Source of the DNA: Loktanella sp. 3ANDIMAR09
GTDB lineage: Bacteria; Pseudomonadota; Alphaproteobacteria; Rhodobacterales; Rhodobacteraceae
Direction: 5' to 3'
DNA length: 64,000 bases
Assembly (NCBI RefSeq): GCF_001420005.1
Contig: NZ_LJAK01000010.1
Location: 1 to 64,000, forward strand
Below are positions 24,541 to 33,799 of the stretch, in pieces. The notes under the pieces were generated by a model. It ran no database searches. It saw nothing but the letters and a program-made list of their open reading frames with translations, and was not told where the DNA came from. Every line of letters begins with the position of its first letter. Position 1 is the first letter of the stretch. The translations under genes were made by a program, and so were the position numbers.

Positions 24541-25470
24541 ATGGCTTACGACACCGCAAACACCTACGAGACCATCGAGCTTTTTGGACTGACCGAGAAG
24601 GACGCGCAGCTGCCGATCCCGGAAGATCACATCCTGACCGACCACATCATCCGCGAGAGCTTCGAGGCTTTGCTCGGGCAGCTGCGCGGGACCGGGCTTG
24701 AAGCAGAAATCGAACCGCTGGCCCATGGGATCGCGACGATCCTCCAGCGCCGCAAGGTGGCGCTCGGCAAGGAGGTCGACCGCACCGCCGACAAGATCGG
24801 CGCGCTGGCAAAATCCCACGACGGATCGGAGATCGCCGAGACCGCGCTCGAAGAGGCGCAGGCGCGCTTTCTGCAGCTGCGCGAGATTGTCGGCGCCATC
24901 GAGGTGATGAGCGAGGCTGCGGCGGAATGCTACGAGATCGAGACGGGCCACGCCTTCATCCCGGCAGCCGGGTCGCGCGCGAGCGTCCGGGCGCAGGAGA
25001 CCGGGGCGGTTTTCGAGGCGCGGCAGCTCCTGGAGCAGCACGACCGCGAAACCGCCGAGAAGTCGAAAGTCGAGGGGGTTCCCCTGATCGTCTCAGGCGC
25101 CACCGACTGGACCGATGTCGATGTGATCTTCAACACGCTCGACAAGGTTCGCGAGCGGATCAAGCAGAACCGCAATCAGGAGATCTTCCTCTGCCACAAG
25201 GGTGGCAAGCACGGGGCGGAGATGATTGCGGCTCGGTGGGCGCGCGCACGGGGTGTCGCACAAGCGCGCTTCGATCCGCGCTGGTCCGCGCATGGGCGGG
25301 CGGCACCGTTCAAGTGCAACGACGAAATGCTGGACGACAAGTTCGCGGCGACGGGGGTTGTTCTCTTCGGTGGCAACGGGGTCGCGCTGAACCTCGGGCA
25401 GAAGGCGGAAGCGAAAGGCCTGACGGTCATGCGGGTTGCTGACCCGGCGAAGAAGACTGCGCAGGATTGA
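24541..25470 (+). CDS. DUF2493 domain protein
   Basis: A 309-residue protein. The first 180 residues are helical and acidic. The C-terminal part contains the DUF2493 nucleotide-binding-like core (PLIVSGATDWTDVDVIFNTLD, then FLCHKGGKHGAEMIAARWA), a Rossmann-like fold related to SLOG proteins that may bind nucleotide-derived ligands. It is common on alphaproteobacterial plasmids near mob genes. I chose ATG 24541, where the compositional shift to normal coding occurs. A hairpin terminator follows. The function is unknown. Confidence 0.85.
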   Translation: MAYDTANTYETIELFGLTEKDAQLPIPEDHILTDHIIRESFEALLGQLRGTGLEAEIEPLAHGIATILQRRKVALGKEVDRTADKIGALAKSHDGSEIAETALEEAQARFLQLREIVGAIEVMSEAAAECYEIETGHAFIPAAGSRASVRAQETGAVFEARQLLEQHDRETAEKSKVEGVPLIVSGATDWTDVDVIFNTLDKVRERIKQNRNQEIFLCHKGGKHGAEMIAARWARARGVAQARFDPRWSAHGRAAPFKCNDEMLDDKFAATGVVLFGGNGVALNLGQKAEAKGLTVMRVADPAKKTAQD

Positions 25471-25477
25471 AGAGAGG

Positions 25478-25501
25478 GGGTCGCGCTTGGCGCGGCCCTT
25501 T
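25478..25501 (+). terminator. Hairpin terminator after DUF2493
   Basis: Stem GGGTCGCGC (25478-25486) and GCGCGGCCC (25490-25498), loop TTG, one T-G pair, followed by TTT. It starts eight bases after the stop codon. Confidence 0.65.
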
Positions 25502-26008
25502 CGTCATGTCTCATGGCGCGTGCGATCGGTCATGCGTGATCGGCAGTCTGCGGCGGCCAGCACCCTTATCCCTCTACCCTGTCTGTCAGAGTGCGGCCCA
25601 TCCGCATCGGTACGGGCTGGGGATGGTGCGCACCTCACGCACATCGTCAGCAGCGCAAGACGCGAGGGGTCGAGACGTCGCATATGAGGCTGAAGACCTG
25701 CATGTCCCTCGGGGCGTGTTTCGGAACATCGCATCCACGCGGGCGGGCTCCGTCAGCACCCCGGCCAGGCTCGGCGGGACGCGGACGCGGATGGTGGCGG
25801 CTGCGTGATGGCAAGGGTCATCCGGGTCTCTCCTTTTTGCTCATAGATGTGGATCGCACGGGGTCGGCCCGTCCGTGCCCTCAGCTCACGCTTCAGCAAG
25901 CACAAATACGGCTTCCACGGCTGGCCGCGGACCCTCCGCATTTGCGCTTGCGACCGGGCCTCTTGCCCCCGTGCCAGGTGATCCCCATCGCAACAAGGAG
26001 AGACCCAA
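25502..26008. other. Intergenic region with a possible gene remnant
   Basis: About 500 bases with no convincing complete gene. On the minus strand an ATG at 25821 is preceded by AAAAAGGAGA (25829-25838), and its leader closely mirrors that of the 68-aa gene at 26009, but the reading frame stops after 22 codons. A neighbouring frame stays open and looks coding-like (IRVRVPPSLAGVL), so a frameshifted small gene is possible. Confidence 0.35.
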
Positions 26009-26215
26009 ATGACCAACCAATACGTCGCCACCGTCCCCGTCAAGTTCACCGATACCGATGGCCAGGAGCGCACCCGTTTTCAGCGCGTGGGTGCGATGTT
26101 CCGCAACACTCGCAACGGGGACGGCTCGGAGTTCTTCAGCCTCAAGCTCGACTTCCCGGTCGCGGTCTCGGAGCTGGTGATGTTCCCACCGAGCGCGAAA
26201 GATCCCCAGGACTAA
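26009..26215 (+). CDS. Small conserved plasmid protein
   Basis: A 68-residue soluble protein beginning MTNQYVATVPVKFTDTDGQE with strong AAGGAG at 25995-26000. It has an alternating strand pattern and a short acidic tail. Codon use matches its neighbours. The position between DUF2493 and the mobilisation genes suggests a backbone role. The family is not recognised. Confidence 0.65.
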   Translation: MTNQYVATVPVKFTDTDGQERTRFQRVGAMFRNTRNGDGSEFFSLKLDFPVAVSELVMFPPSAKDPQD

Positions 26216-26730
26216 ATCCTCTGACGAGGATGGGCCGCCCCAGGACGATCTTGGGGCGGCCCGATCCCTGTTCCAGGGATGCTGGTCCTTGCGCGTTCAA
26301 CGGACGCACTCCGCCCGGAATGACCAGGCCGCGACAGACCGGCCAGTCAGCCTCAAGGGGGCCATCCACAAAAACCTATCGGCCAGGGCCTCCCGGTTTT
26401 TGCGGCAGAGATTTGGGGACCCAAATCTGGCCCTGCTTGACCCTGCCTGTCCGCCCTGTCGGTGGGGTTTGCGCCCGTCCGCGGTTCCGTCCGAACACAT
26501 GCGTGTTCGGCCAGAGCCTCGGGCGGGGCTGGCGGACCGGACCCCTAGGACAGGTGTCGCCCGGTGGTGAGGGCGGCAGAGCCGCGTCCCTGCGGGCCGC
26601 GGGGGAAGCGGACATCAAGGCTGCCTGAGCCTGGATGCGACGTAAGTATATAATTGACAGCTTGGTATATTATCGTAAGGTGGGGGCAGCCTTGGTGGAA
26701 GGTGGCAGGAAATAGGGGGTCTTTCTTCGC
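26216..26730. other. Probable transfer-origin region upstream of mobC
   Basis: A gene-free stretch of 515 bases before the relaxosome genes. It holds a large GC hairpin (26232-26262, arms GGGCCGCCCCA and TGGGGCGGCCC), a perfect hairpin CCGAACAC-ATGC-GTGTTCGG (26491-26510) and an AT-rich island at 26644-26675 with GTATATAATTGACA and GGTATATTATC. Inverted repeats next to an AT-rich patch directly upstream of mobC and the relaxase are what an oriT would look like. The nick site cannot be named from this alone. Confidence 0.45.
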
Positions 26731-27324
26731 ATGTCGCGCTCAAAACGTCTCACAGATGCGGACCGCATGGAGATCGTTCGCGAAGCTGCGGAAGGCGTTT
26801 CCACTTCAGTGCTGGCGGAACGGTTTGGCGTGTCGGCGCGGGCGATCCAGTACACGCTCAAAGCCGATGCCGAGCGCCAGACGGATGCCGCGATCCCGGT
26901 CTCCGCGGTCAGTGTGAAGGTGTCGGCCGCAGAGCTTGAGGCACTCGACGCGGTGTTGGCGAAGGCGGGGATCGAGAGCCGGGCCGAAGGGCTGCGGCGG
27001 CTCATTCAGGCGGCGGGTGGCGTGTTTGTCCCGGACGCGCAGATGGCGGTTGAGATGGCGCGCTATCGCGCCTCGCTGCACGAGGTCGGCAATGGGGTCG
27101 CGCAGATCGCCAAGCAGATGACGCGGGCCAACCGGATGGGGCAGGGGGTGAATGGCGGCACGAGTGCCGAGTTCACCGAATTGCGCCTTGCGCAGATGCG
27201 CGGGCTGGCGCGGTACATTCTGGATTCCGCTGACGAGATCGATCTGCTTCTGCGCCGCCGTCGCGATGGGATGCAACTGCAGGCCACGGCCGCGCTGAGG
27301 GAGTTTGCCCATGCGGCTGAATGA
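26731..27324 (+). CDS. mobC: MobC-like relaxosome accessory protein
   Basis: A 197-residue protein. It has an N-terminal HTH (SVLAERFGVSARAIQYTLK), a ribbon-helix-helix-like strand and helices (VSAVSVKVSAAELEALDAVL) and a C-terminal MobC-type helical region (LHEVGNGVAQIAKQMTRANRMG). It should bind the transfer origin and help the relaxase nick DNA. Its end overlaps the relaxase start by 14 bases, so the pair is co-translated. Confidence 0.85.
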   Translation: MSRSKRLTDADRMEIVREAAEGVSTSVLAERFGVSARAIQYTLKADAERQTDAAIPVSAVSVKVSAAELEALDAVLAKAGIESRAEGLRRLIQAAGGVFVPDAQMAVEMARYRASLHEVGNGVAQIAKQMTRANRMGQGVNGGTSAEFTELRLAQMRGLARYILDSADEIDLLLRRRRDGMQLQATAALREFAHAAE

Positions 27325-29644
27325 TGCCGTCCATGCCGTCACGGGCGAGGTCTTCCGGGATGGCTGGAGCCGCGTCCGGGGCTCGATGCAAGGTCTGCAC
27401 GTGGCCAAGCAGAGCCAGCTTGTGCGCGCGGCTGCGGGGCATCGGCCAGCGGTCTTCAAGGCGATCCGGGGCGGGGGTACGCATACCAAATCACAGCTCG
27501 CAAACCAGCTCGACTACCTCACCACCAAGTCCACCCATATCGTCGACAGTAGCGGGTTTCTGGATGGCAAGGCGAAGCTCGAGGCGGGCGACATCAAAGA
27601 CCTCACCGAGCGCTTTGCGAAGCGCTGGGATGCGGGCTTCAAGCCCAAGCTGGGCCAGACGACCCATATGCTCATGTCGTTCCCCATCGGCACGCGCGGG
27701 GAGGATGTGCGCGACATCGCGACGGATGTGGCCGAGCGGTTCTTTCAGACCGACGAGGGGCATTTCGACTACATCATCGCGGTGCATGAGGACCGCGATC
27801 ACCCCCATGCGCATCTGGTGCTGAACCGCCGCTCGCAGGAAGGCGAGTTCTTCTTTCTGGGGCGCAACCACCGCTTCAACTATGACGACTTCCGCCTCGC
27901 CATGGTCGAGGAGGCCGAGAAGTACGGTGTGCGGCTGGAGGCCACGCGGCGGGTGGATCGCGGCGTCGTGCAATACCCGGCCCGCACCAGCGAAGTTTAT
28001 GCCGCGAAAGAAGAGGGGCGCGCGCCCCGCGAGCGCGAACGCGTGGGGCAGGACCTGACCCGGACGCTGGCGGAGATCGTCAACACCAGAACCGTCTACC
28101 ATTCGCTTGCCGCAGAGGCCTCCCGGGAGGCCCGCGAGGATATTGCCGCGGCACTCTTCCGCGCGGGCGAGGTGTTGGCGCATGGCGGACAGATGGACCG
28201 AACAGGAGATGTGTATATGGCCGAGGATCAAAGCTTCGAGGATCTGAGAAGCCTCTATGCGGAAAAGCTCGCGCGAGTGCAGGGCATGATCGCCGAGAAG
28301 TCTGACGCGGAACGTCCCGTGCTGGAAAAACGCCTCATCGAGATCCAGACGCAGGTCCAGCACATGCAGCCCTTGGGGCTGCGCTCGGGTTCGCTCTTAG
28401 ACGCGCCCTCGGAGGGTGGGATCTATTCTGAGGGCAATATCGACACCAACCAGCTCGCGCGTCTGGCGGAGCCCGACCTGAGATCGCGCATTGGCGCGGC
28501 ACTACACGGCACCGGGATCAGCACATCGGAAGTGGTGGCCCGGATCGAGACGGGCGCCTCAAATGCAGCGCTCGAGCATCAATGGATCGCCAATGATCTC
28601 TCCAAAGTGGCCGAAGCGCGGGATCTCAACCTCGAGCGCCGCGCCGATCTGGAACAGGCGCGCGACATTCTCAACGATGTGCATGTCGCGCTTGGTACGC
28701 TTTTGGAACGGGAGAACGTGCTGCGCCGGGATGGCGTCATGGAAGCGGAACCGGTCAGCGAGCATTTCCATTATAATGAGGGCGCGGTGCGGGCGATGGA
28801 AGGGACAATCCGTCAGGAGATGCGCGCAGACGGCCTGACAGCGCAGCAGATCGAGGACCGGGACTGGGAGGTTGTCTCACGGGCGGAGCGCCGGATCGAG
28901 ACGGAGCAGCGCGCATATCTCGAGGCACACCCAGATCTGCTCGCACGCCCTGGCGATGTGATCGACCGGTCTGAGCCCTACAGGGAGACCATCACCGATG
29001 CGGCCCGCGCCAGCGAGATCACCAGCGAGGTCGACCGCATCATGGAGGGACGCGACCTCCGCACGCCCGTTGCGGATGCAGTCACGGATGACTTGCGAGC
29101 GCGCTATCCGGACATGCCGTCCCATCTCGCCCGTGGGCTCGGTGCAACCTATGCCGCCGTCGTCGAGATACGCGACACAGAGGCCATCAATCAGGTCCGC
29201 CGCGAAAACGAGTTGCGCGAGGGGCTTGGGGTTGGCACGCGCGACGCACTCCTCGCAGCCCGCGGTGAAACTGCTTCGCAGTCTGGCCGTGCCGACCGCC
29301 TAGCAGACGAGATTGCGCGTGTCCTGGACCATGAGCGGGCCGGGGAATTGTCCGCGCCCTTCGAGACCGAGGCGGAGCTGGACGCCTTCCGCGGCGAGAT
29401 TGCGCGGGTACTGGACGTTCGCCAACTCGATCGGCTCACATCCGGCGATGCCGATGCGCTGGACAAGGTTCTCGAGGACCGCCTCGACCGGCTCTATGTC
29501 GCCAAGGTCTATCTGCAATCGGATGCAGCAACGGCCAACACGGAGGCCTTGCGCCAGGTGGTCGATGATCTTGCCGACACCGAATATGAAAAACACCGCA
29601 CCGCTGACGTGGATGGCGAGACCGAGCGGGGTCAGGTCCATTGA
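27311..29644 (+). CDS. VirD2-type relaxase
   Basis: A 777-residue relaxase. The N-terminal region up to about residue 250 carries the three-His metal motif HEDRDHPHAHLVLN near residues 160-172, with the candidate catalytic Tyr nearer the N-terminus (QLDYLTTKS). It nicks oriT and leads the single strand into the recipient. The long C-terminal half is helical and charged, with no helicase or primase motif, and probably handles secretion signalling. ATG 27311 is preferred to TTG 27305. Its stop overlaps the TTG start of the coupling protein. Confidence 0.9.
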   Translation: MRLNDAVHAVTGEVFRDGWSRVRGSMQGLHVAKQSQLVRAAAGHRPAVFKAIRGGGTHTKSQLANQLDYLTTKSTHIVDSSGFLDGKAKLEAGDIKDLTERFAKRWDAGFKPKLGQTTHMLMSFPIGTRGEDVRDIATDVAERFFQTDEGHFDYIIAVHEDRDHPHAHLVLNRRSQEGEFFFLGRNHRFNYDDFRLAMVEEAEKYGVRLEATRRVDRGVVQYPARTSEVYAAKEEGRAPRERERVGQDLTRTLAEIVNTRTVYHSLAAEASREAREDIAAALFRAGEVLAHGGQMDRTGDVYMAEDQSFEDLRSLYAEKLARVQGMIAEKSDAERPVLEKRLIEIQTQVQHMQPLGLRSGSLLDAPSEGGIYSEGNIDTNQLARLAEPDLRSRIGAALHGTGISTSEVVARIETGASNAALEHQWIANDLSKVAEARDLNLERRADLEQARDILNDVHVALGTLLERENVLRRDGVMEAEPVSEHFHYNEGAVRAMEGTIRQEMRADGLTAQQIEDRDWEVVSRAERRIETEQRAYLEAHPDLLARPGDVIDRSEPYRETITDAARASEITSEVDRIMEGRDLRTPVADAVTDDLRARYPDMPSHLARGLGATYAAVVEIRDTEAINQVRRENELREGLGVGTRDALLAARGETASQSGRADRLADEIARVLDHERAGELSAPFETEAELDAFRGEIARVLDVRQLDRLTSGDADALDKVLEDRLDRLYVAKVYLQSDAATANTEALRQVVDDLADTEYEKHRTADVDGETERGQVH

Positions 29645-31653
29645 GCGCCTCCACGGGAAAAGCGCGGATCGCAACAGGGGTCTTGCTGGTGACGCTGGTG
29701 ACCGGGGCCATGGGCTATACCATCGCCTCGGCGGTGCTGACCTACCAGGATCTCGGCTTCGGGGCCGAGATCGACTTTGCCTATATCGCGCAGAACTACA
29801 TGGCGATCCTCGATCGCCGCCCGGAGGACGCCCAACTTATTCACCTGATCATCGGCAGCTTCGCCGCCGCCGGCCTCATGCTGAGCCTCGCCCTCTCGGG
29901 GTCGGCCCTGACACGCTTTGGCCAGACCCATTGGCAGAGCGCGCGCGAGATGAAGGCCAATGGGTTCTTCGGGGCGCCTGGCACCGGGTTTATCCTCGGC
30001 AAGCTGGGGCCGCCGGGCTCCCGGGCCAACTACATCTGCTCGAAGGTCTTCCCCCACGCGCTGATCGTGGCACCCACGGGCCGTGGCAAGACCACGGGCT
30101 TTGTCATCCCGAACCTGCTGACCTGGCAAGGCTCCGCCGTGACGCTCGATGTGAAGGGCGAGTGTTTTGAGGCCACGGCCCGGCACCGCGCCGCCCAAGG
30201 CGACAAGGTCTATCGCTTTGCCCCCACCGATTGGGAGGGTAAGCGCACGCATCGCTACAACCCGCTCCTGCGCATCTATCAACTGAAAGATCCCGCGCGC
30301 CAGCAGATGGAACTGCAGCTCCTGGCGACGCTGTTCCTGCAGAGCGACAATGACCGGGTGCAGGGCCTCCTCAAGGGCGGGATCGATCTCTTCGTGGCGG
30401 CAGGGCTCTTGGCCTTCCAGCGCAAGCGTCCGACCTTGGGCGAGATCTACCGCATCGCGGCCTCGGGCGGGAACAAGCAGAAGGAGTATTTCGCGCGGGG
30501 CCATGAGGTCGACAACAGGGCGGCCAAGCTGATCTTCACGCGGCTGGCGTCTACCAACAATGACACGCTAACCTCTTATGTTTCGCTCCTGATGACCTCG
30601 GGGCTTGACCAATGGCAGAACCCGGCCATCGATGAGGCGACGGCGGTGTCGGACTTTGATTTCCGGACAATCCGCAAGAAGCCCTTTTCGGTCTATCTCG
30701 TGGTCCAGCCCCTCATGGTGAAGCCGCTCGCACCCCTGATCCGGCTCTTCTTCTCTGATCTTCTCTCGGCCATGCAGGAAAAGGACCCAGGGCCGGATGA
30801 GCCCTGGCCCGTGATGATCATGCTCGACGAGTTCAATCGCCTCGGTAAGATGCCCATCGTGGTCGAAAGCATCGAGACCCTGCGCACCTATCGCGGTCAC
30901 CTGGCCGTGGTCACGCAAACCATTCCCGCCCTCGATGAAATCTACGGCGAGAACACCCGTCGCGCCCTGCAAGGCAATGCCGGCGTGAAGCTCTACCTGA
31001 CACCGTCAGATGAAAAGACTGTCGAGGAGCTCAGCAAGGCTGTTGGCAAGACCACGAAGACCGTCATCACGCGGTCCCAGTCCATCGGCAAGAACCCCTT
31101 TGAAGGGCGCAGCCAATCTACACGGACAGAAGAAAGTTCTCTGCTACCTGAAGATGAGGCGCGCCGCCTGCCGCTCGACGAGATCGTCATGGTTGTCGAC
31201 GGCCAGATGCCGATCCGGGTCAAACGGATCCAGTATTTTGACGACCGGCTGTTCAAGGCGGTCCACGCGGCACAGACGGGGGAGTTGCCGTTTCCGGAGC
31301 CGGGGGGAGGTGGGTCGCAGGGCAATCTGCCGCTGAGTGTGCGCGCCATGCCGATGACTCCACCCGCGAACGGACCAGGTGGGTCTGACGCCGTTGTGGA
31401 GAGCGCAAGCCAAGCTGCTGGCAGTCAAACGTCAGGGCAAACCGACGTCGCCCCAAAAAAGACCGCGCCCGTCGTTCAAGCTGTTATCGCAGAGGAGCAG
31501 CGACAGATGGAGATGGATTTTGGCAGCGGCGTCGTGGATTCTGAAGCTGCGAGCGTAGCTGATGAGGCGCAGATGCGCTCTGCAGTCGATGGCTTGGACG
31601 AAATGGAAGCGATGCTGCGAGAGGAGGATGGTGAAAGGCTGGTTGCGCGATAG
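29641..31653 (+). CDS. virD4: VirD4/TraG type IV coupling protein
   Basis: A 670-residue ATPase with a TTG start overlapping the relaxase stop. Two N-terminal membrane segments (about 10-33 and 65-90) precede the soluble hexameric domain, with Walker A APTGRGKTTG near residue 145 and Walker B MIMLDEF near 392. It links the relaxosome to the secretion channel. The C-terminal 100 residues are Gly/Pro-rich then acidic. It is the last gene of the plus-strand mob operon and converges on the virB operon. Confidence 0.93.
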   Translation: MSASTGKARIATGVLLVTLVTGAMGYTIASAVLTYQDLGFGAEIDFAYIAQNYMAILDRRPEDAQLIHLIIGSFAAAGLMLSLALSGSALTRFGQTHWQSAREMKANGFFGAPGTGFILGKLGPPGSRANYICSKVFPHALIVAPTGRGKTTGFVIPNLLTWQGSAVTLDVKGECFEATARHRAAQGDKVYRFAPTDWEGKRTHRYNPLLRIYQLKDPARQQMELQLLATLFLQSDNDRVQGLLKGGIDLFVAAGLLAFQRKRPTLGEIYRIAASGGNKQKEYFARGHEVDNRAAKLIFTRLASTNNDTLTSYVSLLMTSGLDQWQNPAIDEATAVSDFDFRTIRKKPFSVYLVVQPLMVKPLAPLIRLFFSDLLSAMQEKDPGPDEPWPVMIMLDEFNRLGKMPIVVESIETLRTYRGHLAVVTQTIPALDEIYGENTRRALQGNAGVKLYLTPSDEKTVEELSKAVGKTTKTVITRSQSIGKNPFEGRSQSTRTEESSLLPEDEARRLPLDEIVMVVDGQMPIRVKRIQYFDDRLFKAVHAAQTGELPFPEPGGGGSQGNLPLSVRAMPMTPPANGPGGSDAVVESASQAAGSQTSGQTDVAPKKTAPVVQAVIAEEQRQMEMDFGSGVVDSEAASVADEAQMRSAVDGLDEMEAMLREEDGERLVAR

Positions 31654-31850
31654 GGTGGCGGACATCGCCTGTTTGTCGGGGAGGGCGGACTGCTGCCGTT
31701 AGCTGGAGTCGCGAGCCAGACAGGCACGCCCCGCCAAAACAGACCTTCACCTATCGGTGGAACGGCAGGATATTCTGCGACGCCGCATGGCGGCACTGAG
31801 CCCAGAATCATTAATGCTGCGCGATGGGCAAATGTCGGTTACCGATCTCA

Positions 31851-32741
31851 CTAAGTCGGCGTGCGCGCCATCTCACGGATCAGATCATTTGTTCCAGGTC
31901 TCATCGTTTGGTGCCGATATCGAAGGGCAAAAACAGTTCTTGATATTTCAAGGCCATCGATGGGTTTCGACACCAGGCCCATGTCTGATGGAATAGCGGT
32001 GGCTGGCAGGATCACCGCACCTGACCCTTGCCGCGCCAGCTCAACCAACCAATCCACGCGATTTGACCGATAGGCCGCGTAAAGTTCGTGATCATGATCC
32101 GCGCAGGTTCCATGCAAAGTATCCCGCATTTCGCAATTCAGTCGGTCAAGCATGTCAGTCTGAGCAAGCGTTGACAGAGAAATTGTATTTAGTTCAGACA
32201 ACGGATGCGACTTTGACACCACGACCTTGTAGTCCTCTTCATAGAGGTGATCTATACGATAGAGGTCTTCACTGACCGTCTCTGCGGTGACGACAACGTC
32301 AAAGTCACCATCCCGCAACCCGGCAAGAAGCTCGTGGGATGATGCGACGATCAATTCGATTTCGGCTTGCGGCACGCGATTGCGCATACGCTCCATAGCT
32401 GCCGAAATTCTGTTGTGGCCAATCGTTTCGCCGACACCGACAGAGATTGGAACTCGTTCCAGGCGCATATGACGAACCGCCTCTGCCTTCGCCTGTCGCG
32501 TTTCATCGTGAGCCTTCCGCAATCGTGGCTGCATGAGTTTTCCCAGCGCCGTCAGCCTGCATCCCGCACGGTCCCTGACAAACAGCTCACCGCCAAGTTC
32601 GTCTTCGAGCTTCTTGATCGCCGTCGTCAAGGAAGGCTGGGAAACATTGGAGGCACTGGCGGCATGGGTGAAGTTTCGGTGCTCGCAAACAGCGAGAAAA
32701 TACCTAATCTGGTTCATTTCCATCGCCGCAGTCTCCGTCAC
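31851..32741 (-). CDS. LysR-family regulator
   Basis: A 296-residue LysR regulator. The winged-helix N-terminus has NFTHAASASNVSQPSLTTAIKKLE, followed by a periplasmic-binding-like effector domain (about 90-290). The start may be the internal Met at 32723 (MNQIRYFLAV). It is divergent from the secreted ABM-like gene at 32884, the classic layout for a LysR regulator and its target. It lies between the coupling protein and the virB operon and looks like inserted cargo. Confidence 0.9.
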   Translation of the reverse strand: MTETAAMEMNQIRYFLAVCEHRNFTHAASASNVSQPSLTTAIKKLEDELGGELFVRDRAGCRLTALGKLMQPRLRKAHDETRQAKAEAVRHMRLERVPISVGVGETIGHNRISAAMERMRNRVPQAEIELIVASSHELLAGLRDGDFDVVVTAETVSEDLYRIDHLYEEDYKVVVSKSHPLSELNTISLSTLAQTDMLDRLNCEMRDTLHGTCADHDHELYAAYRSNRVDWLVELARQGSGAVILPATAIPSDMGLVSKPIDGLEISRTVFALRYRHQTMRPGTNDLIREMARTPT

Positions 32742-32883
32742 AGCTCAGTTTGCGCCATCTGAACAACTTCGATAGTCCGTGTCTATCAAAGAATAGCATT
32801 TTGGAATTGGTGTCTGACGCATCCGGCATGGGACAAGAAGGCGTCGAAACCAGACATGACGCATTTCTAATCAGGAGACGGCC

Positions 32884-33603
32884 ATGAAAACGCAAATCCT
32901 TCAAACAGTCGCCGCAATGGTGCTGATCACAACTTCTGCAACTGCACAGGACAACCCAATGGAAAATCACACTGCCAGCTATATCGCCATGCCTGCCGCC
33001 GAAGGCCAGACCGAAGCCTTTGCGGAGTTTCTGGCGGGTGCCGCACCGATCGTGCGGGACACAGAGCCGGGCACCGTCCTCTGGTTTGCTCTGCAAGCCG
33101 ATGAAACGCTCGCAATCTTTGACATATTCGCAGATGAAGCAGCGCGCGACGCTCACTTTGCGGGGGCGGTTGCCGCGGCTTTGAACCAAAACGCCGACGC
33201 GCTGGTTGACGGCGGATGGGATGACGGTGTCGTCGCGAATATCAACAACTCCGATGTCCTTTCGGTCAAGGCGCCGGTTGATCTCTCCACGGCAACGACC
33301 GCGACTTACATCAAGCTCGAAGCTGCACCGGGGAAAGGCCCCGAATTGGCCGCCTTGCTGACTGCCGCCGGCCCCATCGTCGCAGATACCGAACCCGAGA
33401 CATTGTTCTGGGCGGCGCTGCAGATTGACGAGACCAATTTCGCCATATTCGACATCTTTGCCGACAACTCGGGCCGCGAAGCGCATTTTGCCGGACAGGT
33501 CGCCGGGCTGCTGAATGAAAGGGCTGCGGAATTGGTCGCAGGCGGATGGGGCGACGGTGTGGTGGCTAACATCCACAATTTCGACATTCTCGCTGCCAAG
33601 TAA
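32884..33603 (+). CDS. Secreted protein with duplicated ABM-like domain
   Basis: A 239-residue protein with a signal peptide (cleavage near ATAQ, about residue 21). Two ferredoxin-like antibiotic-biosynthesis-monooxygenase-type halves follow (about 27-127 and 133-237). The halves repeat the same blocks: PIVRDTEPGTVLWFALQ and PIVADTEPETLFWAALQ, AIFDIFADEAARDAHFAG and AIFDIFADNSGREAHFAG, and GGWDDGVVANI and GGWGDGVVANI. No cofactor is evident. It is probably controlled by the adjacent LysR gene. The substrate is unknown. A terminator follows at 33624. Confidence 0.8.
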   Translation: MKTQILQTVAAMVLITTSATAQDNPMENHTASYIAMPAAEGQTEAFAEFLAGAAPIVRDTEPGTVLWFALQADETLAIFDIFADEAARDAHFAGAVAAALNQNADALVDGGWDDGVVANINNSDVLSVKAPVDLSTATTATYIKLEAAPGKGPELAALLTAAGPIVADTEPETLFWAALQIDETNFAIFDIFADNSGREAHFAGQVAGLLNERAAELVAGGWGDGVVANIHNFDILAAK

Positions 33604-33623
33604 TTTCGAGGTGTTTTAGCAAG

Positions 33624-33653
33624 AAGTGCCCGGTGCAACCCATCGGGCGCTTT
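33624..33653 (+). terminator. Probable terminator after the ABM-like gene
   Basis: Stem AAGTGCCCG (33624-33632) with CGGGCGCTT (33644-33652), one T-G pair, followed by a short T-rich run. It lies 21 bases after the stop. Confidence 0.6.
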
Positions 33654-33799
33654 GCTGTTTGAATAACCGCAGCGAACTGGCGCTTCGTCCCGCTGTGCCG
33701 TCCTTCATCCTACGAAAATGCTGCACGATGGACGAATGGCCGGTCTGGTGAAGCTGCGCTGCAACGCCCATGACCTTGGCGCGCGGCCGCTCTGGGCCG

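Noticed and set aside
25591-26628. 345-residue ORF through the DUF2493-mobC intergenic area
   Set aside because: Pro/Arg/Gly-rich with no domain. It overlaps a better small gene at 26009 and the hairpins of the likely oriT region.
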